Assembly: GCA_944382835.1 (NCBI GenBank)
Contig: CALWNP010000014.1
Coordinates: 1 to 60,375, forward strand
Reading direction: 5' to 3'
Origin: an uncultured Gemmiger sp.
Lineage (GTDB): Bacteria; Bacillota; Clostridia; Oscillospirales; Ruminococcaceae
Length of the DNA stretch: 60,375 nucleotides
In this document: positions 24,631 through 32,832 of the stretch, in pieces
How the letters are laid out: every line of letters begins with the position of its first letter
Position numbering within the stretch: the stretch's first letter is position 1
The notes under the pieces: generated by a model
The model's input: the letters and a program-made list of their open reading frames with translations, nothing else
Told to the model about the DNA's origin: nothing
Databases searched by the model: none
Made by a program: the position numbers and the translations under genes

Positions 24631-25721
24631 TGCTCTTCCTCCTCAAATCCCGGCACCCCGGTAATGCCCAGGCCGGGGGTCTCGTTCATCCGGATCACGG
24701 CGCCCCGGTAGTCCGGCCCGCCGGTGTAGGGGTCGGTCTTGCAAAGGCTGGGCCCGTCCAGGTCCACCTTGGTGACCACGCTGCGGGCCGCCGCCAGATG
24801 GGCCGCCGCCGACACCGCAATCTTGCTCTCCAGCATGCAGCCCACCATGCACTCCACCCCGTAGACCTCGGCGGCGGCACAGATCTTCAGCGCCTGCCAG
24901 ATGCCGCCGGTCTTCATCAGCTTGATGTTGATGAGGTCGGCCGCGTGGCGCTGCAGCAGGGCAAAGGCGTCGGCGGGGGAGAAGACGCTCTCATCGGCCA
25001 GGATGGGGGTCAGCACCCGGCCGGTGACAAAGGCCAGCCCCTCCAGGTCGGCGGCGTGCACCGGCTGCTCCACCAGCTCGGGGTTCACCCCGGCGTCCTC
25101 CAGGGCGGTGATGATCCGCACCGCTTCCTTGGCGGTCCAGCCCTGGTTGGCATCCACCCGCAGGGTCACGTCGGGGCCCACGGCCTCCCGGATGGCCCGC
25201 AGCCGAGCCACGTCGGCCATCCCCTCCTTGCCCACCTTGACCTTGAGGATGGAGAAGCCCCGCGCCACCGCCTCCCGGGCATCCCGCACCATCTCGGGGA
25301 CGGGGTTCACCGAGATGGTCAGGTCGGTGGTGATCTGCTGCCGGGCGCCGCCCAGCACCCGGTAGAGGGGCTTGCCGCAGCTCTGGGCATAGAGGTCGTA
25401 GAGGGCCATGTCCACCGCCGCCTTGGCGCTGGTGTTCTTGACCAGGCAGCGGGCCAGGGCGTTCATGGTGCCGTCCAGGTCCTCCACCTCCCGGCCCACC
25501 AGGGCCGGGGCGATGAACTCCTCCACCGCGGCCCGCACCGAGCCCAGGGTGTCCCCGGTGATGACGGCGGTGGGGGGCGCCTCGCCGTAGCCCACGGCCC
25601 CGGTGTCGGTTTCGACCCGGACCAGCAGATCATGGACGCTGTCCACGGTGCGCAGCGCCGTCTTGAAGGGGGTGCGCAGCGGGATGCGGATTTCGGCGGT
25701 GGAAATGCGGACGATTTTCAT
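24627..25721 (-). CDS. Dipeptide epimerase (L-Ala-D/L-Glu epimerase type), enolase superfamily
   Basis: Such enzymes convert L-Ala-D-Glu from murein to L-Ala-L-Glu so that it can be degraded. The 364-residue protein has the muconate-lactonizing fold with the catalytic lysine motif KVKVGK near residue 165, metal ligands in VDANQGW, VEQPV and ILADESVF, and the second lysine in INIKLMKTGG. The last motif is typical of dipeptide epimerases. The start follows AAAAGGAGG. The genes around it (P1 peptidase, M19 dipeptidase) support a dipeptide substrate. Exact specificity needs assay. Confidence 0.9.
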   Translation of the reverse strand: MKIVRISTAEIRIPLRTPFKTALRTVDSVHDLLVRVETDTGAVGYGEAPPTAVITGDTLGSVRAAVEEFIAPALVGREVEDLDGTMNALARCLVKNTSAKAAVDMALYDLYAQSCGKPLYRVLGGARQQITTDLTISVNPVPEMVRDAREAVARGFSILKVKVGKEGMADVARLRAIREAVGPDVTLRVDANQGWTAKEAVRIITALEDAGVNPELVEQPVHAADLEGLAFVTGRVLTPILADESVFSPADAFALLQRHAADLINIKLMKTGGIWQALKICAAAEVYGVECMVGCMLESKIAVSAAAHLAAARSVVTKVDLDGPSLCKTDPYTGGPDYRGAVIRMNETPGLGITGVPGFEEEEQ

Positions 25722-25739
25722 GGAGATTCCTCCTTTTCC

Positions 25740-26789
25740 TTAACAGGAAGCCGACAGCAGGTCGGCAAATTCGCAGAGAGCGTGGCAGTGGGTGCCGTCG
25801 TAGCCGGTCATGGGCCGGGCGGCGGCCAGGGCGTTGAGGACCGATTCCTCGGCAGCCTCGGCGGCGGCCGCAAAGACCGGGTCCAGGCTGTCCTCCCGCC
25901 AGACTGTCTGGGTCAGCAGCGGGCCGGGGTCCTCGGGGTCGATGTCCCGGGCGGTGGAAAAGCCGATGGCAATGTCCCCGCTGCCGTGGCCCCAGTAGCT
26001 GCCGCAGCGGGCCAGCCCCACGGCACAGCGGCGGGTCACCCGGCCCAGCTGCCGGCTGGACAGGGGCAGGTCGGTGGCCAGCACCAGGATGCAGCTGCCC
26101 TTGTCGGCGGGACGGGGCGGGGTGTTCAGCCGCTGGCGGATGGCGGGGCCGATGCGCTTGCCCACCACCGTCAGCTCCTCCAGCTGGCCGTGGTTGCACA
26201 GGGCCAGCACCCCCAGGGTCCAGCTGCGCCCGCCGGCCCGGATCACCCGGCTGGCCGACCCGATGCCCCCCTTGAGCTCGTGGCAGATCATCCCGGTGCC
26301 GGCGCCCACACAGCCCTGGGCAAAGTCTGGCCGGGCATCGGCCAGCGCCCGGCGGACCTCCGCCTCCCCGATCACCCGCTGGGCGATCCGGTTCAGGGTG
26401 CCGTCGTTGCACTCGGCCACCACCGGGTTGACGCTGCGCAGCACCTTGCCCCGGGCCTCGCACTGGTCGGCGGTGAGCTGGACCAGTGCGTCCCACACCC
26501 GGCCCACCCCCAGGGTGTTGGTCAGGGCAATGGGGGTTTCCAACTGGCCCAGCTCCCCGATCTGCACCAGCCCGGCGGTCTTGCCGTAGCCGTTGATGAC
26601 GCTGGCCGCGGCGGTGCATTTGTGGAAGTAGACCTCCGGCCGGGGCAGGATCAGGGTCACCCCGGTGTTGTGGTCGGGGGGTTGTACGGTGCAGTGCCCC
26701 ACCAGCACCCCCGGCACGTCGGTGATGCTGTTGCGGGGGCCGGGGGGCAAAAACCCGGGAATCAGGCCGTATTCGCGGATGGTGGTCAT
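25740..26789 (-). CDS. P1 family (DmpA-like) aminopeptidase
   Basis: DmpA-type enzymes are Ntn-fold aminopeptidases that self-cleave into two subunits and can release D-amino or beta-amino residues. The 349-residue protein begins with the family opening ITDVPGVLVGH. It has the predicted self-cleavage and nucleophile site GSCILVLATDLP (G231/S232) and the later GHGSGDIAIGFST. ATG 26789 follows AAAGGAAG at a seven-base spacing. It is the first gene of the minus-strand operon with the epimerase, dipeptidase and serine hydrolase. Confidence 0.92.
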   Translation of the reverse strand: MTTIREYGLIPGFLPPGPRNSITDVPGVLVGHCTVQPPDHNTGVTLILPRPEVYFHKCTAAASVINGYGKTAGLVQIGELGQLETPIALTNTLGVGRVWDALVQLTADQCEARGKVLRSVNPVVAECNDGTLNRIAQRVIGEAEVRRALADARPDFAQGCVGAGTGMICHELKGGIGSASRVIRAGGRSWTLGVLALCNHGQLEELTVVGKRIGPAIRQRLNTPPRPADKGSCILVLATDLPLSSRQLGRVTRRCAVGLARCGSYWGHGSGDIAIGFSTARDIDPEDPGPLLTQTVWREDSLDPVFAAAAEAAEESVLNALAAARPMTGYDGTHCHALCEFADLLSASC

Positions 26790-26821
26790 ACAAAGGCTTC
26801 CTTTCGGGGGGAATGTTCTGG

Positions 26822-26827
26822 TATAAT
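26822..26827 (+). promoter_or_regulatory. Possible -10 element for the C39-like gene
   Basis: A perfect TATAAT lies 47 bp before the ATG, but no clear -35 is seen at 17 bp. It sits in the gap between divergent genes. Confidence 0.35.
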
Positions 26828-26873
26828 CAGGGCAGAGCGGCCGGCGAAGGGCCGCGCCAAAGGAGAAGACAAG

Positions 26874-27491
26874 ATGAAGATAGAGCTGAAGGTCCCCCAG
26901 ATTCTGCAAAACCCCGAGCTGCCCAACGGCTGCGAGATCACCAGCTGCTGCGAGGTGCTGCGGTATCTGGGCTTTGACGCCGACAAATGCGAGCTGGCCG
27001 ACCACTACCTGCCCCGCAGCCAGCGGTGGTACGGGGCGGACCCCGACCTGGTCTACATGGGCAACCCCCATCTGGACGATGCCAGCCCCGAGACCGGCTA
27101 CTACTGCTTTGCGGGGCCCATCGTGGCGGCGGCCAACGGGTATCTGGCCGACCACGGCGGCGGCTACACCGCCCGGGACCTCACCGGCAGCGAGCTGCCG
27201 GTCCTGCTGGACCAGCTGCAGAAGGGGCGGCCGGTGATCTTCTGGGCCTCGCTCCACTTCGAGGACATCCTCTACGACCCCTGCGGCAGCTATCCGCTGC
27301 CCGACGGGCGCAGCCACCGGGTCTTCCACCACCTGCACTGCATGGTGCTCTGCGGGGTGGAGGGGCAGACGCTGCTGGTGGCCGATCCGCTGGACTTCAA
27401 CCGCCGGGTGCCCCGGGACCGGTTCGAGGAAGTCTACCGCCAGCTGGGCCGGCGGGCGGTGGTGCTGGTGCCCGACACAGAGGATCTGTGA
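26874..27491 (+). CDS. C39-like cysteine peptidase family protein
   Basis: The papain-like C39 fold is predicted, without a transporter domain. The 205-residue protein has the cysteine segment PNGCEITSCCEVLRYLG (C20), a histidine segment HHLHCMVLCG and VADPLD, matching the Cys-His-Asp order. There is no signal peptide. ATG 26874 follows AAAGGAGAAGAC. It is transcribed away from the P1 peptidase operon. The substrate is unknown; related proteins are often annotated only as C39-like. Confidence 0.78.
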   Translation: MKIELKVPQILQNPELPNGCEITSCCEVLRYLGFDADKCELADHYLPRSQRWYGADPDLVYMGNPHLDDASPETGYYCFAGPIVAAANGYLADHGGGYTARDLTGSELPVLLDQLQKGRPVIFWASLHFEDILYDPCGSYPLPDGRSHRVFHHLHCMVLCGVEGQTLLVADPLDFNRRVPRDRFEEVYRQLGRRAVVLVPDTEDL

Positions 27492-27535
27492 GACTATCAT
27501 AGGACAAATTTCCCCAAACGGCAAGGGCGGCGGCC

Positions 27536-27585
27536 AGCGCGTCCCGACCCCGGCGCCGGCGGAGGAACAGGACCGGGGCGCTTTT
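27536..27585 (+). terminator. Possible terminator after the C39-like gene
   Basis: AGCGC and CCCCGG (27536-27553) pair with CCGGGG and CGC (27573-27581) followed by TTTT. The stem has an internal bulge, so this is a weak call. Confidence 0.4.
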
Positions 27586-27607
27586 CCGCTTTATGCCGCA
27601 AAAGTCT

Positions 27608-27636
27608 TGACTTGGTTTGTGGGGATTGCTACAATA
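27608..27636 (+). promoter_or_regulatory. Sigma-A promoter for the YerC-type regulator
   Basis: TTGACT (27608-27613), a 17-bp spacer and TACAAT (27631-27636) lie 85 bp before the ATG. Downstream, GCTCAC/GTGAGC (27650-27671) forms a dyad that could be an operator or leader hairpin, and ACCGGC/GCCGGT follows. Confidence 0.7.
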
Positions 27637-27720
27637 GATCTAAACAGTGCTCACGTTTTTTGTTGTGAGCGTAGAAAATAACCGGCCCTTTGCCGGTGTT
27701 ACGACAAAAGGAGGCGCCGA

Positions 27721-28050
27721 ATGCGCGCTGATACCGCAAACAAATCCAACCAACCCCGCAGCACCGCCCTCTACGAGGCCATTCTGCGGCTGGACAACCT
27801 GGAAGACTGTGTCCGGTTTTTCAACGACCTGTGCGCCGTCACCGAACTGCGGACGCTGGAGCAGCGCTATGACGTGGCCAGCTGTTTGCTGCAGGGCAAG
27901 GTTTACAGTGAGATCCGCAAGGAAACCGGGGCGTCCAGCGCCACCGTCAGCCGGGTCAACCGGATGCTGAATTACGGCACCGGGATGGTGGCCGCCAGCG
28001 TCCGCCGGGACCTGGGGCAGACCGAAGACAAATCCGACGGCAGCCACTGA
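27721..28050 (+). CDS. YerC/YecD family TrpR-related regulator
   Basis: This is a small DNA-binding protein of the TrpR superfamily, common in Firmicutes and not tied to tryptophan genes. The 109-residue protein is mostly helical (LYEAILRLDNLEDCVRFFND) with the helix-turn-helix TGASSATVSRVNRMLNYG near residue 70. The start has AAAAGGAGG upstream. No trp gene is near. The dyad at 27650-27671 makes autoregulation plausible. Targets are unknown. Confidence 0.88.
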   Translation: MRADTANKSNQPRSTALYEAILRLDNLEDCVRFFNDLCAVTELRTLEQRYDVASCLLQGKVYSEIRKETGASSATVSRVNRMLNYGTGMVAASVRRDLGQTEDKSDGSH

Positions 28051-28101
28051 GCTGCGGCCACGAACCCCGGAAATTCACCAATCCTGAAGGAGGACATTGG
28101 G

Positions 28102-29142
28102 ATGTCTGTTCAAATTGTTGATTTTGGAAAAACCACCGACAACACCCCGGTCAAGCTGGGCATCTTGAAGAATGACCAGATCGAGGTACATATCCTCAGT
28201 TATGGCGCCACCATCCAGAAGCTGCTGGTCAAGGACCGCAAGGGCGAGATGGTGGACGTGGTCCTGGGCTACGACACAGTGCGGGACTATGAGATCAACG
28301 GCGGCTACCTCGGCGCGGTGGTGGGCCGGTTTGCCAACCGCATCGGCGGGGCCAAGATGGTCCTGTACGAGGAAACCTACCACCTGACCCCCAACGAGAA
28401 GGGCAACTGCCTGCACAGCGGGCTGCACGGCTTCAACAGCAGCGTTTTCCGGATGGAGCTGGCCCCCAACGGGGACGGGTTGCTGCTCACCTCGGTCAGC
28501 CCCGACGGCACCGACGGCTTCCCCGGCACGGTGGAGCTGGAAGTTCTCTATTCCCTGGCCGGTTCCGGCCTGGTCATCCAGTACAGCGCCACCACCGATG
28601 CCCCCACCGTCATCAACATCACCAACCACAGCTACTTCAACCTCAACGGCCATGGCACCGTGTTGGGGCACCGCCTCTCGCTGGACGCCGAAGCCTATCT
28701 GGAAACCGACGACGACAGCATCCCCACCGGGCGCCGGATTCCGGTGGCCGGTACCCCCATGGACTTCAACGAGGAAAAGACCATCGGCCGGGACATCGAG
28801 GCGGACTATCCCGCCTTGCACCAGGCCGGCGGCTACGACCACTGCTACATCGTGCCCGACACCGGGCTGCGCCATGTGGCCTGGCTCACCGGTCCCGAGA
28901 CCGGCATCCGGATGGAGACCCTCTCCACCCTGCCCGGGGTGCAGCTCTACACCGCCAACGGCCTGTCGGTCCAGAGCCCGGGCAAGGGCGGGGCGAGCTA
29001 CGGGGTGCGGGACGCCGTCTGCCTGGAAACCCAGGACTTCCCCGACAGCCCCAACCACCCCGATTTCCCCGACACCACCCTGCTGCCCAAGGACACATAC
29101 AGCGCCACCACCGTCTACCGGTTTGACCTGGCGCCCCAGTAA
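28102..29142 (+). CDS. galM: Aldose 1-epimerase (galactose mutarotase)
   Basis: It interconverts the alpha and beta anomers of hexoses such as galactose and glucose. The 346-residue protein has NRIGGAKM, NCLHSGLHGF, the catalytic histidine region NITNHSYFNLNGHG, DHCYIV, and the catalytic glutamate segment CLETQDFPDSPNHPDFP. Length is normal. The start follows AAGGAGGACATTGGG. It lies 51 bp after the YerC gene and may share its transcript. Confidence 0.95.
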   Translation: MSVQIVDFGKTTDNTPVKLGILKNDQIEVHILSYGATIQKLLVKDRKGEMVDVVLGYDTVRDYEINGGYLGAVVGRFANRIGGAKMVLYEETYHLTPNEKGNCLHSGLHGFNSSVFRMELAPNGDGLLLTSVSPDGTDGFPGTVELEVLYSLAGSGLVIQYSATTDAPTVINITNHSYFNLNGHGTVLGHRLSLDAEAYLETDDDSIPTGRRIPVAGTPMDFNEEKTIGRDIEADYPALHQAGGYDHCYIVPDTGLRHVAWLTGPETGIRMETLSTLPGVQLYTANGLSVQSPGKGGASYGVRDAVCLETQDFPDSPNHPDFPDTTLLPKDTYSATTVYRFDLAPQ

Positions 29143-29167
29143 GCAGGGCAGACCATCCGCATCAACA

Positions 29168-29217
29168 AAACGGGAACCGCTTGCTGCCGTTTGGCACAGG
29201 CGGTTCCCGTTTGTTTC
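29168..29217. terminator. Bidirectional intrinsic terminator (galM / glycosyltransferase)
   Basis: AAACGGGAACCGC pairs with GCGGTTCCCGTTT followed by GTTTC. The hairpin ends directly before the stop of the convergent glycosyltransferase gene. Confidence 0.82.
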
Positions 29218-30207
29218 TCAGGTGATGTGCAGTGCCCGCTGCATCCGGTAGACGAGGTACTGGAACAGCCCGGCAATCAGGCTGAACTCCACCCAGACGT
29301 AGTTGGGCAGGTTGCGCCACAGGAAGGGGGGCTTGTTCAGCTTGGGCAGGGTGGTGAAGGCCTCGGAAAACCCCTTGGCGTAGTCCACGCCAAAGCCCCG
29401 CAGCCGGAAGATCAGCACCTTGAGCAGATACCCCAGCACCAGCGGTATGGCGTTCAGCAGCAGCATCAGGGCGGGCATGTTCTTGTAGGGCAGCAGAATG
29501 CTGTTGCGGCCGCTCTGGATGCTCTTGAAGGGGTTGTACCGCACCGCCCCGGTGGTGGCGCCGCAGATGTGGCGGCAGCGGGCGGTGGGGCAGTAACAGT
29601 TTTTGTAGCCGAAGTTGTTGGCCCGCCAGCTCAGGTCCACATCCTCGTAGTAGGCAAAGAAGAGCTCGTCAAAGACCCCGATCTCCTCCAGGATGGATTT
29701 GCGGTAGAGCGCCGCGCCGCCGCAGGCCGAAAACACCCGGCAGGGTTTGGTGTACCGGGCGGCCCGCAGCCCGTCCCCCCGCTTGCAGGCAAAGCCCAGC
29801 AGGGTCACATAGTCGCCGGCGTCATCGGCCAGCTCCGGCTCATAGTAGCGCAGCATCAGGCTGGACACCGCAAAGATTTTGGGGTCCTGCTCGGCGGTGC
29901 GGATCAGCTCGGCCAACCACTGGGGCTCGGCAAAGGCGTCGTTGTTGAACAGCACCACATACTCCCCCCGGGCGATGGCAATGCCCTGGTTCACCGCATG
30001 GGAAAAGCCGGTGTTCCTGTCGTTGCAGATCAGGGTGTAGTTGGGCCGGCCCTCGTAGCTCTTGGCGATGTCCAGGCTCTCGTCGGTGGAGCCGTTGTCG
30101 ATGACGATGAGCTCAAAATCCCGCTCGGTCTGGTTCCAGATGGACTCGATGGAATCCCGCAGCCAGCCCGCCCCGTTCAGGTTGGGGATGATGACGGATG
30201 CTTTCAC
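29218..30207 (-). CDS. Glycosyltransferase family 2, rhamnosyltransferase-like
   Basis: It is predicted to add a sugar to a growing surface glycan from a nucleotide sugar. The 329-residue protein starts with SVIIPNLNGAGWLRDSIESI and has DNGSTDES, VLFNNDAFAEP (the DxD-like NND) and the late EDVDLSWRANNFGY. The C-terminal 90 residues contain a hydrophobic stretch (MLLLNAIPLVLGYLLKVLIF) that probably holds it at the membrane. No other polysaccharide gene lies beside it. Confidence 0.9.
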   Translation of the reverse strand: MKASVIIPNLNGAGWLRDSIESIWNQTERDFELIVIDNGSTDESLDIAKSYEGRPNYTLICNDRNTGFSHAVNQGIAIARGEYVVLFNNDAFAEPQWLAELIRTAEQDPKIFAVSSLMLRYYEPELADDAGDYVTLLGFACKRGDGLRAARYTKPCRVFSACGGAALYRKSILEEIGVFDELFFAYYEDVDLSWRANNFGYKNCYCPTARCRHICGATTGAVRYNPFKSIQSGRNSILLPYKNMPALMLLLNAIPLVLGYLLKVLIFRLRGFGVDYAKGFSEAFTTLPKLNKPPFLWRNLPNYVWVEFSLIAGLFQYLVYRMQRALHIT

Positions 30208-30222
30208 GATGGCGCAGCCTCC

Positions 30223-30612
30223 TCAATAATAGTAGGGGTAGTAGACGGGATAGGATACCGAGACCGACGCCACCAGAAGCAGCAGCGAGACCACCACAAA
30301 GAAGAGCGCGGCCAGGATCAGGGTGCGGATCAGATAGGCCCGGGCCAGGTTGCGCCGGGCGGGATGGCGGCCGCTGTCCAGCGACCAGACCAGCATGAAG
30401 ATCAGCCCCACCACCGGGATCACAAAGAGCACCAGACAGCCCAGATACCCGGCGGTGGACATACCGGCCCGGGGCGGTTCCTGCTCCATATAAAAGGGAT
30501 GTTCGGCGGCCCCTTGAGGCGGCTGGGGGGTGGAGAATACCGGCGCCCCGCACTGGGGACAATGGTCTGCGCCCTCGGGCAGCAGCAGACCGCAGTTTTT
30601 ACAAAATTCCAT
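30223..30612 (-). CDS. Zinc-ribbon membrane protein
   Basis: The 129-residue protein starts with a zinc ribbon made of two Cys-x2-Cys knuckles (CKNC at residue 4 and CPQC near residue 18). A proline-rich linker and two hydrophobic segments follow (GCLVLFVIPVVGLIFMLVWS and ILAALFFVVVSLLLLVASV). It ends in a tyrosine-rich tail, YPVYYPYYY. The fold type is common in Firmicutes; no function is known. Confidence 0.75.
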   Translation of the reverse strand: MEFCKNCGLLLPEGADHCPQCGAPVFSTPQPPQGAAEHPFYMEQEPPRAGMSTAGYLGCLVLFVIPVVGLIFMLVWSLDSGRHPARRNLARAYLIRTLILAALFFVVVSLLLLVASVSVSYPVYYPYYY

Positions 30613-30636
30613 GGTTTGACATCCTTTCCGCCGGGA

Positions 30637-31065
30637 TCACAGCCCCAGCTGACGGTCCACCTGGGTGGCCAGGATGATCTGGGTGTTGGTGGTGCCCAGT
30701 TTCTGCATCCGGGTCAGCAGATGCTCCAGCTCGTCAATGTTGGCACAGCTGACCTTGACGATGAAGTTGTAGCTGCCGGTCACCCGGTAGCATTGCAGCA
30801 CCTGAGGGTCGTCCTGGATCATGGCCAGAAAATCATCCCGGGTGGCGGTGCCGGCGGAAATGGAGATCAGCGCCTGGACCCGGGTCTGCTCGTCGGGATG
30901 GTGCAGCTTGACGGTGTAGCCGCCGATGATGCCCTCCTGCTCCAGCCGGTGGATGCGGCTGGACACCGCCGGGCTGGTCAGGTTCACCTGCTGGGCGATC
31001 TCCTTGACCGGCATCCGGGCGTTTTCCATCATGAGCCGTATGATCTTGTTATCGAGCTCATCCAT
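30637..31065 (-). CDS. Lrp/AsnC family transcriptional regulator
   Basis: Lrp proteins sense amino acids and form octamers that wrap DNA. The 142-residue protein has the N-terminal helix-turn-helix (LTSPAVSSRIHRLEQEGII) and a RAM domain (TRVQALISISAG, GSYNFIVKVSCANIDELEHL). ATG 31065 follows AAGGAGAGG; the longer frame to 31230 runs through the promoter. It may lead into the zinc-ribbon and glycosyltransferase genes, since gaps are only 15-24 bp. Confidence 0.93.
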   Translation of the reverse strand: MDELDNKIIRLMMENARMPVKEIAQQVNLTSPAVSSRIHRLEQEGIIGGYTVKLHHPDEQTRVQALISISAGTATRDDFLAMIQDDPQVLQCYRVTGSYNFIVKVSCANIDELEHLLTRMQKLGTTNTQIILATQVDRQLGL

Positions 31066-31201
31066 CTGAGGAATCCTCTCCTTTTTGTTCATTGCGCACA
31101 AAATAATAAAATAAAGAAAATAAACCTTGTATGGTTTTACAAAAAACCAGAGAACTGGATTTCTTCGCACTAAATGAATAAAGTAAAGTCTTGACGGGCT
31201 A

Positions 31202-31230
31202 ATTATAATAAAAAGAAAAATAAAATACAA
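31202..31230 (-). promoter_or_regulatory. Sigma-A promoter for the Lrp gene
   Basis: On the minus strand TTGTAT (31225-31230), a 17-bp spacer and TATAAT (31202-31207) lie in a very AT-rich stretch. The 5' leader to the ATG would be about 130 nt. AT-rich DNA at an lrp promoter is compatible with autoregulation. Confidence 0.6.
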
Positions 31231-31239
31231 GAGGAAGAT

Positions 31240-31267
31240 TTGACAAATTAAGAGAACCCGCTATAAT
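31240..31267 (+). promoter_or_regulatory. Strong sigma-A promoter upstream of a short untranslated transcript
   Basis: Perfect TTGACA (31240-31245), a 16-bp spacer and perfect TATAAT (31262-31267). It is the best consensus promoter in the window, but a hairpin about 80 bp downstream precedes the next gene's own promoter. Confidence 0.78.
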
Positions 31268-31273
31268 AGAGGC

Positions 31274-31355
31274 ACAACAAAGACATTCCCTGACCTTTAT
31301 ATACTTTCCCACCCCTCTATGTACCAAAGCCCGCTGCAAAGCGGGCTTTGGTGCG
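31274..31355 (+). ncRNA. Candidate small RNA (about 80 nt)
   Basis: The transcript expected from the strong promoter at 31240 would run through a C/T-rich unstructured stretch (CCCACCCCTC near 31310). It would end at CCAAAGCCCGC/GCGGGCTTTGG (31324-31346) followed by TGCGTTTT. No open frame with a ribosome site is present. It could be a trans-acting RNA or an attenuating leader of the UPF0340 gene. The U-tract is imperfect. Confidence 0.45.
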
Positions 31356-31380
31356 TTTTGGGGTCTTTTTGCCTCCGGCG

Positions 31381-31410
31381 TTGCGCCGCGGGGCGGCGGG
31401 GGTGTATAAT
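31381..31410 (+). promoter_or_regulatory. Possible promoter for the UPF0340/YggS genes
   Basis: TTGCGC (31381-31386), an 18-bp spacer and perfect TATAAT (31405-31410) lie about 50 bp before the UPF0340 start. Confidence 0.5.
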
Positions 31411-31458
31411 GGCCCCGAACAAAGCACACTAGATGGATCAGAAAGGTCGTGTCATTCG

Positions 31459-32019
31459 ATGCAACAAAACGTTTCTACCCAGGAGATCACCGCCCAGGCA
31501 CGCCAGGCGGTGGAGGAACTTCTCGCCGTGGCCAAGCTGAACCCCGGCGACATCTTTGTCATCGGCTGCTCCAGCAGCGAGATTGTGGGCGGCCACATCG
31601 GCAAGGACAGCAGCATGGAGGCCGCGGCCGCGGTGCTCCAGGGGGTGCTGCCGGTGCTGCAGGAGCGGGGCATCTACCTGGCTGCCCAGTGCTGCGAGCA
31701 CCTCAACCGCGCCATCGTGCTGGAGGAAGAGGCCGCCCGCCGCTATGGCTACGAGCAGGTCTGCGCCGTGCCCCAGCCCCACGCCGGGGGCAGCTGGGCC
31801 ACCAACTGCTGGCGGGCCTTCCAGCACCCGGTGCTGGTGGAGGAGATCCGGGCCGCCGCCGGCATGGACATCGGCGGCACCCTGATCGGGATGCACCTGC
31901 GCCGGGTGGCGGTGCCGGTGCGGCTCAGCCTGGACCACATCGGCCAGGCCATCCTGCTCTGCGCCCGCACCCGGCCCAAATACATCGGCGGCGCCCGGGC
32001 CGTCTACGAGGAGGTCTGA
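31459..32019 (+). CDS. UPF0340 (YwlG/TIGR01440) family protein
   Basis: This is a conserved Firmicutes family without a settled function. The 186-residue protein has the family landmarks GDIFVIGCSSSEIVGGHIGK, QCCEHLNRAIVLEEE, PQPHAGGSWATN and AGMDIGGTLIGMHL. ATG 31459 is chosen; AAAGG lies about 13 bases upstream, which is long, but no better in-frame start exists. It is followed after 3 bp by the YggS-type gene, so the pair is cotranscribed. Confidence 0.88.
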   Translation: MQQNVSTQEITAQARQAVEELLAVAKLNPGDIFVIGCSSSEIVGGHIGKDSSMEAAAAVLQGVLPVLQERGIYLAAQCCEHLNRAIVLEEEAARRYGYEQVCAVPQPHAGGSWATNCWRAFQHPVLVEEIRAAAGMDIGGTLIGMHLRRVAVPVRLSLDHIGQAILLCARTRPKYIGGARAVYEEV

Positions 32020-32022
32020 CCC

Positions 32023-32745
32023 ATGCTCACCCAGGAACAAATCCAGCGGATGACCCAGGCGGTGGCCGAAATTCGTCAGCGGATGGCTGAGGCCGCCCGC
32101 TGTGCCGGCCGTGACCCGTCCGAGATCCGGCTCTGCGCCGCCTGCAAGACCCGCACCGTGGAGGAGGTGCGGGCCAGCGCTGCCCTGGACATCGACCTCT
32201 TTGGGGAGAACCATGTCCAGGAACTGGTGGAAAAGACCGATGCCGGGGCCTACTGCGGCAAGGAGGGGCACTTCATCGGCCACCTCCAGACCAACAAGGT
32301 CAACAAGGTGGTGGGCCGGGCTGCCCTGATCCAGAGCGTGGACAGCCTGCGGCTGCTGGACAAGATCGAGGCAGCCGCCGCTCGGCTGGACCTGACCCAG
32401 GAAATCCTCATCGAGGTGAACATCGGGGAGGAAGCCGCCAAGAGCGGGGTGGATGTGGACGGGCTGTGGGCCCTGCTGGACCAGGCCGCCGCCCGGCCCC
32501 ATCTGCGGCTGCGGGGGCTGATGGCCATTCCGCCCGCCACCGCCACCCCCGACCAGACCCGGGCCTTCTTTGCCCGGATGCGGGAGCTGCTGACCCAGGC
32601 CGGCGAGCGCCACTATGACAACGCCCGGATGGACATTCTCTCCATGGGGATGAGCGGCGACTACGAGGCTGCCATCGAGGAGGGCGCCACCATCGTCCGG
32701 ATCGGCACCGCCATCTATGGCGCCCGGGACTACTCCAAACATTGA
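32023..32745 (+). CDS. YggS family pyridoxal phosphate homeostasis protein
   Basis: It binds PLP and keeps vitamin B6 and amino-acid pools balanced; it is not a classical enzyme. The 240-residue alanine-racemase-like barrel has the PLP lysine K42 in CAACKTRT. It also has FGENHVQEL, the HFIGHLQTNKVNKV signature and the phosphate-binding end SMGMSGDYEAAIEEGATIVRIG. Length and order are typical. Confidence 0.94.
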   Translation: MLTQEQIQRMTQAVAEIRQRMAEAARCAGRDPSEIRLCAACKTRTVEEVRASAALDIDLFGENHVQELVEKTDAGAYCGKEGHFIGHLQTNKVNKVVGRAALIQSVDSLRLLDKIEAAAARLDLTQEILIEVNIGEEAAKSGVDVDGLWALLDQAAARPHLRLRGLMAIPPATATPDQTRAFFARMRELLTQAGERHYDNARMDILSMGMSGDYEAAIEEGATIVRIGTAIYGARDYSKH

Positions 32746-32773
32746 GGCCGCAGCCTTCGGAAACAACAAAAGG

Positions 32774-32802
32774 TTGTAATCCCCGGTGGGCTATGGTATA
32801 CT
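32774..32802 (+). promoter_or_regulatory. Sigma-A promoter for rmuC
   Basis: TTGTAA (32774-32779), a 17-bp spacer and TATACT (32797-32802) lie 30 bp before the rmuC start. Confidence 0.65.
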
Positions 32803-32832
32803 GAACCCAGCAACACAAAAGGGGAAGCATCT

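Noticed and set aside
24630-26873. Long plus-strand frame running into the C39-like gene
   Set aside because: Its first 750 codons are antisense to the epimerase and P1 peptidase; only the part from ATG 26874, with its own ribosome site, is a real gene.
27721-28050. Tryptophan repressor controlling trp genes
   Set aside because: The protein matches the YerC branch, and no trp gene or tryptophan-linked leader is in the window.
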